Shown one piece after another: positions 62,429-64,000 of a stretch of DNA of 64,000 nt. Source of the DNA: Photobacterium gaetbulicola Gung47 (GTDB lineage Bacteria > Pseudomonadota > Gammaproteobacteria > Enterobacterales > Vibrionaceae); contig CP005974.1 in NCBI GenBank assembly GCA_000940995.1, positions 3,410,001 through 3,474,000 of the forward strand. Direction: 5' to 3'. Both the position numbers and the translations under genes were made by a program. How positions within the stretch are numbered: position 1 is the stretch's first letter; each line of letters begins with the position of its first letter. Under the pieces are notes generated by a model. It saw only the letters and a list, made by a program, of their open reading frames with translations, was not told the DNA's origin and did not search any database.

Positions 62429-62989
62429 ATGAAAACACCAATCGCATTGTTACTTGCTGCACTCCTCTCGACCAGCGCGTTTGCCAGCTCGGTTTCAGGG
62501 CCATATGTAGGCCTGAAGCTGGGCTTTACCGATTACAGCAAAGCTACCCTACCCGGCCAGTATGGCTTAACCGCGGGTTATGCGTTTGACATTACCCCCA
62601 GGGTAACATTGGGTATGGAGCTCAATGCAACGGAACTCGGCGATAGTATTTTCTTCAAAGGCTTTACCGCTATCGACTATAAAACCTACAGCTACAGTGC
62701 GGTGTTAAAACCCAAGTATCACTTTATGGCCATGGGTAACCAGCCCGCCTATATTGCAGCGGTTCTAGGAGCCAGCCGAATAGAAGAGAGCCGTAAGTAT
62801 TATGTTCTAGGCGAAGGGTATCGCAAAGATCGCGATCAGGATACGACTGGGATCTATGGCTTTGAGGTTGGGCGAGAGGTTACGCTAAACCTTGATATTG
62901 TGGGCTATTTTAATTACCAAAAAGCAGACCTGTTTGGTGAGGACAATTACTATCGCAGCTACGGGTTTGGTATTAACTACCGCTTCTAG
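62429..62989 (+). CDS. Small outer-membrane beta-barrel protein, copy 2
   Basis: 186 residues. Signal peptide MKTPIALLLAALLSTSAFAS, mature barrel with GPYVGLKLGFTDYS at the start and C-terminal YGFGINYRF. It shares architecture and the GLxAGYxFxxxPxVxxGxE pattern with copy 1, so tandem duplication followed by divergence is likely. Start ATG 62429; the upstream extension of the frame overlaps copy 1. Confidence 0.82.
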   Translation: MKTPIALLLAALLSTSAFASSVSGPYVGLKLGFTDYSKATLPGQYGLTAGYAFDITPRVTLGMELNATELGDSIFFKGFTAIDYKTYSYSAVLKPKYHFMAMGNQPAYIAAVLGASRIEESRKYYVLGEGYRKDRDQDTTGIYGFEVGREVTLNLDIVGYFNYQKADLFGEDNYYRSYGFGINYRF

Positions 62990-63051
62990 CGCTATTTCGC
63001 TCGTGCTCGCCCCGGCCTTTCTCACCTCGGATAAAGGCGAGCACTACACCT

Positions 63052-63762
63052 TTATTTCAAGATATTTTCCAGCTCTTCCTGACTGGTATGGCGAATATCC
63101 TTCCCCTTCACGAAATAGATGATGTATTCGCAGATATTCTGACAGCGGTCCCCCACCCGTTCGATAGAGCGTGCCGACCACATCACCTGAAGCACATTCG
63201 GGATCGAGCGCGGATCTTCCATCATATAGGTCATCAGCTGACGGATGATCGCTTCGTATTCACGGTCAATCCGATCATCTTCCTGATAGACCTCAATGGC
63301 CGCCTTGACATCCATCCGGGCAAACGCGTCCAGCACCTCATGCAGCATCCTCACTGCACTCTGGCCAAGCGCTTCGAGTGATACCAGCAAGTTGTACTGC
63401 TTGTTGGTGAAGTTTTCCAACGCCACCTTGGCAATACTTTCTGCCACATCACCAATACGCTCAAGGTCGGTAATCGTCTTGATGATCGCAATCACCAGAC
63501 GCAAGTCACTGGCCGTCGGCTGGCGTTTGGCAATAATGCGGGTACAGGCTTCGTCAATGGCCACTTCCATCGCATTGACTTTGTGGTCATCTTTGATCAC
63601 ACGGCGTGCCAGTTCGATATCCTGCTTGTGCATGGCCTTAAGGGCATCGGCTAGCTGCTGCTCGACCAAACCGCCCATCGCCAGCACATGGGTACGAATA
63701 CTTTCCAGCTCGGCATTAAACTGGCCGGAGATATGACGGCCAAGGCTCAAATTATCTAACAT
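63052..63762 (-). CDS. phoU: Phosphate signalling/transport regulator PhoU
   Basis: 236 residues made of two three-helix bundles with the repeated metal-site motif (DLERIGDVAESI near 95 and SIERVGDRCQNI near 205). It links the PstSCAB transporter with PhoR and keeps the Pho regulon off in high phosphate. AAGGAGAG lies just before the ATG. It starts 10 bp after pstB. Confidence 0.96.
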   Translation of the reverse strand: MLDNLSLGRHISGQFNAELESIRTHVLAMGGLVEQQLADALKAMHKQDIELARRVIKDDHKVNAMEVAIDEACTRIIAKRQPTASDLRLVIAIIKTITDLERIGDVAESIAKVALENFTNKQYNLLVSLEALGQSAVRMLHEVLDAFARMDVKAAIEVYQEDDRIDREYEAIIRQLMTYMMEDPRSIPNVLQVMWSARSIERVGDRCQNICEYIIYFVKGKDIRHTSQEELENILK

Positions 63763-63772
63763 TACTCTCTCC

Positions 63773-64000
63773 TTAACCGTATCGACCCGTAATGTAATCT
63801 TCGGTACGTTTCTCTTTCGGGGTGGTGAAAATATCATTGGTGCTGGTGTACTCCACCAGCTCTCCCATATGCATGAAAGCAGTGTTATCGGACACGCGTG
63901 CCGCCTGCTGCATGTTGTGGGTCACAATAATCACCGTGTATTTGGTTTTCAGATCGTTGATCAGCTCTTCAATGGTCAGGGTAGAAATCGGATCCAGGGC
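63773..64000 (-). CDS. pstB: Phosphate ABC transporter ATPase PstB (3' part, runs off the right edge)
   Basis: The last 75 codons: ALDPISTLTIEELINDL (Walker B/D-loop side), the switch-His motif VIIVTHNMQQAARVSD, and the typical end KEKRTEDYITGRYG. The rest is outside the window. Last transporter gene of a pst operon followed by phoU. Confidence 0.96.
   Translation of the reverse strand, partial: ALDPISTLTIEELINDLKTKYTVIIVTHNMQQAARVSDNTAFMHMGELVEYTSTNDIFTTPKEKRTEDYITGRYG

Overview
This is an almost entirely core chromosomal segment of a gammaproteobacterium. Protein sequences and gene order (guaBA next to xseA/yfgJ/der/bamB/yfgM/hisS/ispG/rodZ/pilW/rlmN/ndk/pepB/isc; queA-tgt-yajC-secDF-suhB; oxyR facing a 2-Cys peroxiredoxin) point to the family Vibrionaceae. 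Photobacterium or a close relative is my best guess, held weakly because no 16S gene or species marker is present. I see no rRNA, tRNA, prophage, IS element or CRISPR array.

Layout. 1-4.7 kb: 5' part of glyA, a YitT membrane protein, a Dps ferritin, a repeat-rich intergenic patch, glnB, a small membrane protein and a HAD phosphatase. 4.8-10.9 kb: purL, mltF and an unrecognised 49-residue basic protein. 10.9-18.4 kb: tadA, a LysR regulator divergent from the glutathione-dependent formaldehyde pair (frmA, fghA), then two AbgT-family transporters. 18.7-25.2 kb: guaA and guaB, divergent xseA, a YfgJ-type zinc ribbon and an AlaX-like editing protein. 25.3-34.3 kb: a long leftward run der, bamB, yfgM, hisS, ispG, rodZ, pilW, rlmN. 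34.5-43.8 kb: ndk, two tandem PepB-type aminopeptidases, iscX, then the Fe-S assembly operon iscR-S-U-A-hscB-hscA-fdx. 43.9-51.7 kb: trmJ, suhB (rightward), and the leftward queA-tgt-yajC-secD-secF operon. 51.8-58.9 kb: a secreted trypsin-like protease with a GlyGly-CTERM tail, a CBS-pair protein, ACP phosphodiesterase, aceB-aceA and oxyR. 59.0-64.0 kb: peroxiredoxin, cutC, ppk2, two small outer-membrane beta-barrel proteins, phoU and the 3' end of pstB.

Regulation visible in the DNA: PurR-type operators lie before glyA, purL, guaB and, unusually, between guaB and guaA, so one purine regulon appears four times in the window. Two adjacent type-1 IscR boxes precede iscR. A boxA element (GTTCTTTAACA) sits just before suhB, as expected from its known Nus-factor autoregulation. 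Many gene ends carry clear rho-independent terminators.

I did not find a convincing undescribed multi-gene system. The most interesting unexplained material is intergenic: three short-unit perfect tandem arrays (7-bp x about 11.7, 7-bp x 11, 8-bp x 7), a duplicated 59-bp element, and the 49-residue basic ORF with a strong ribosome binding site.
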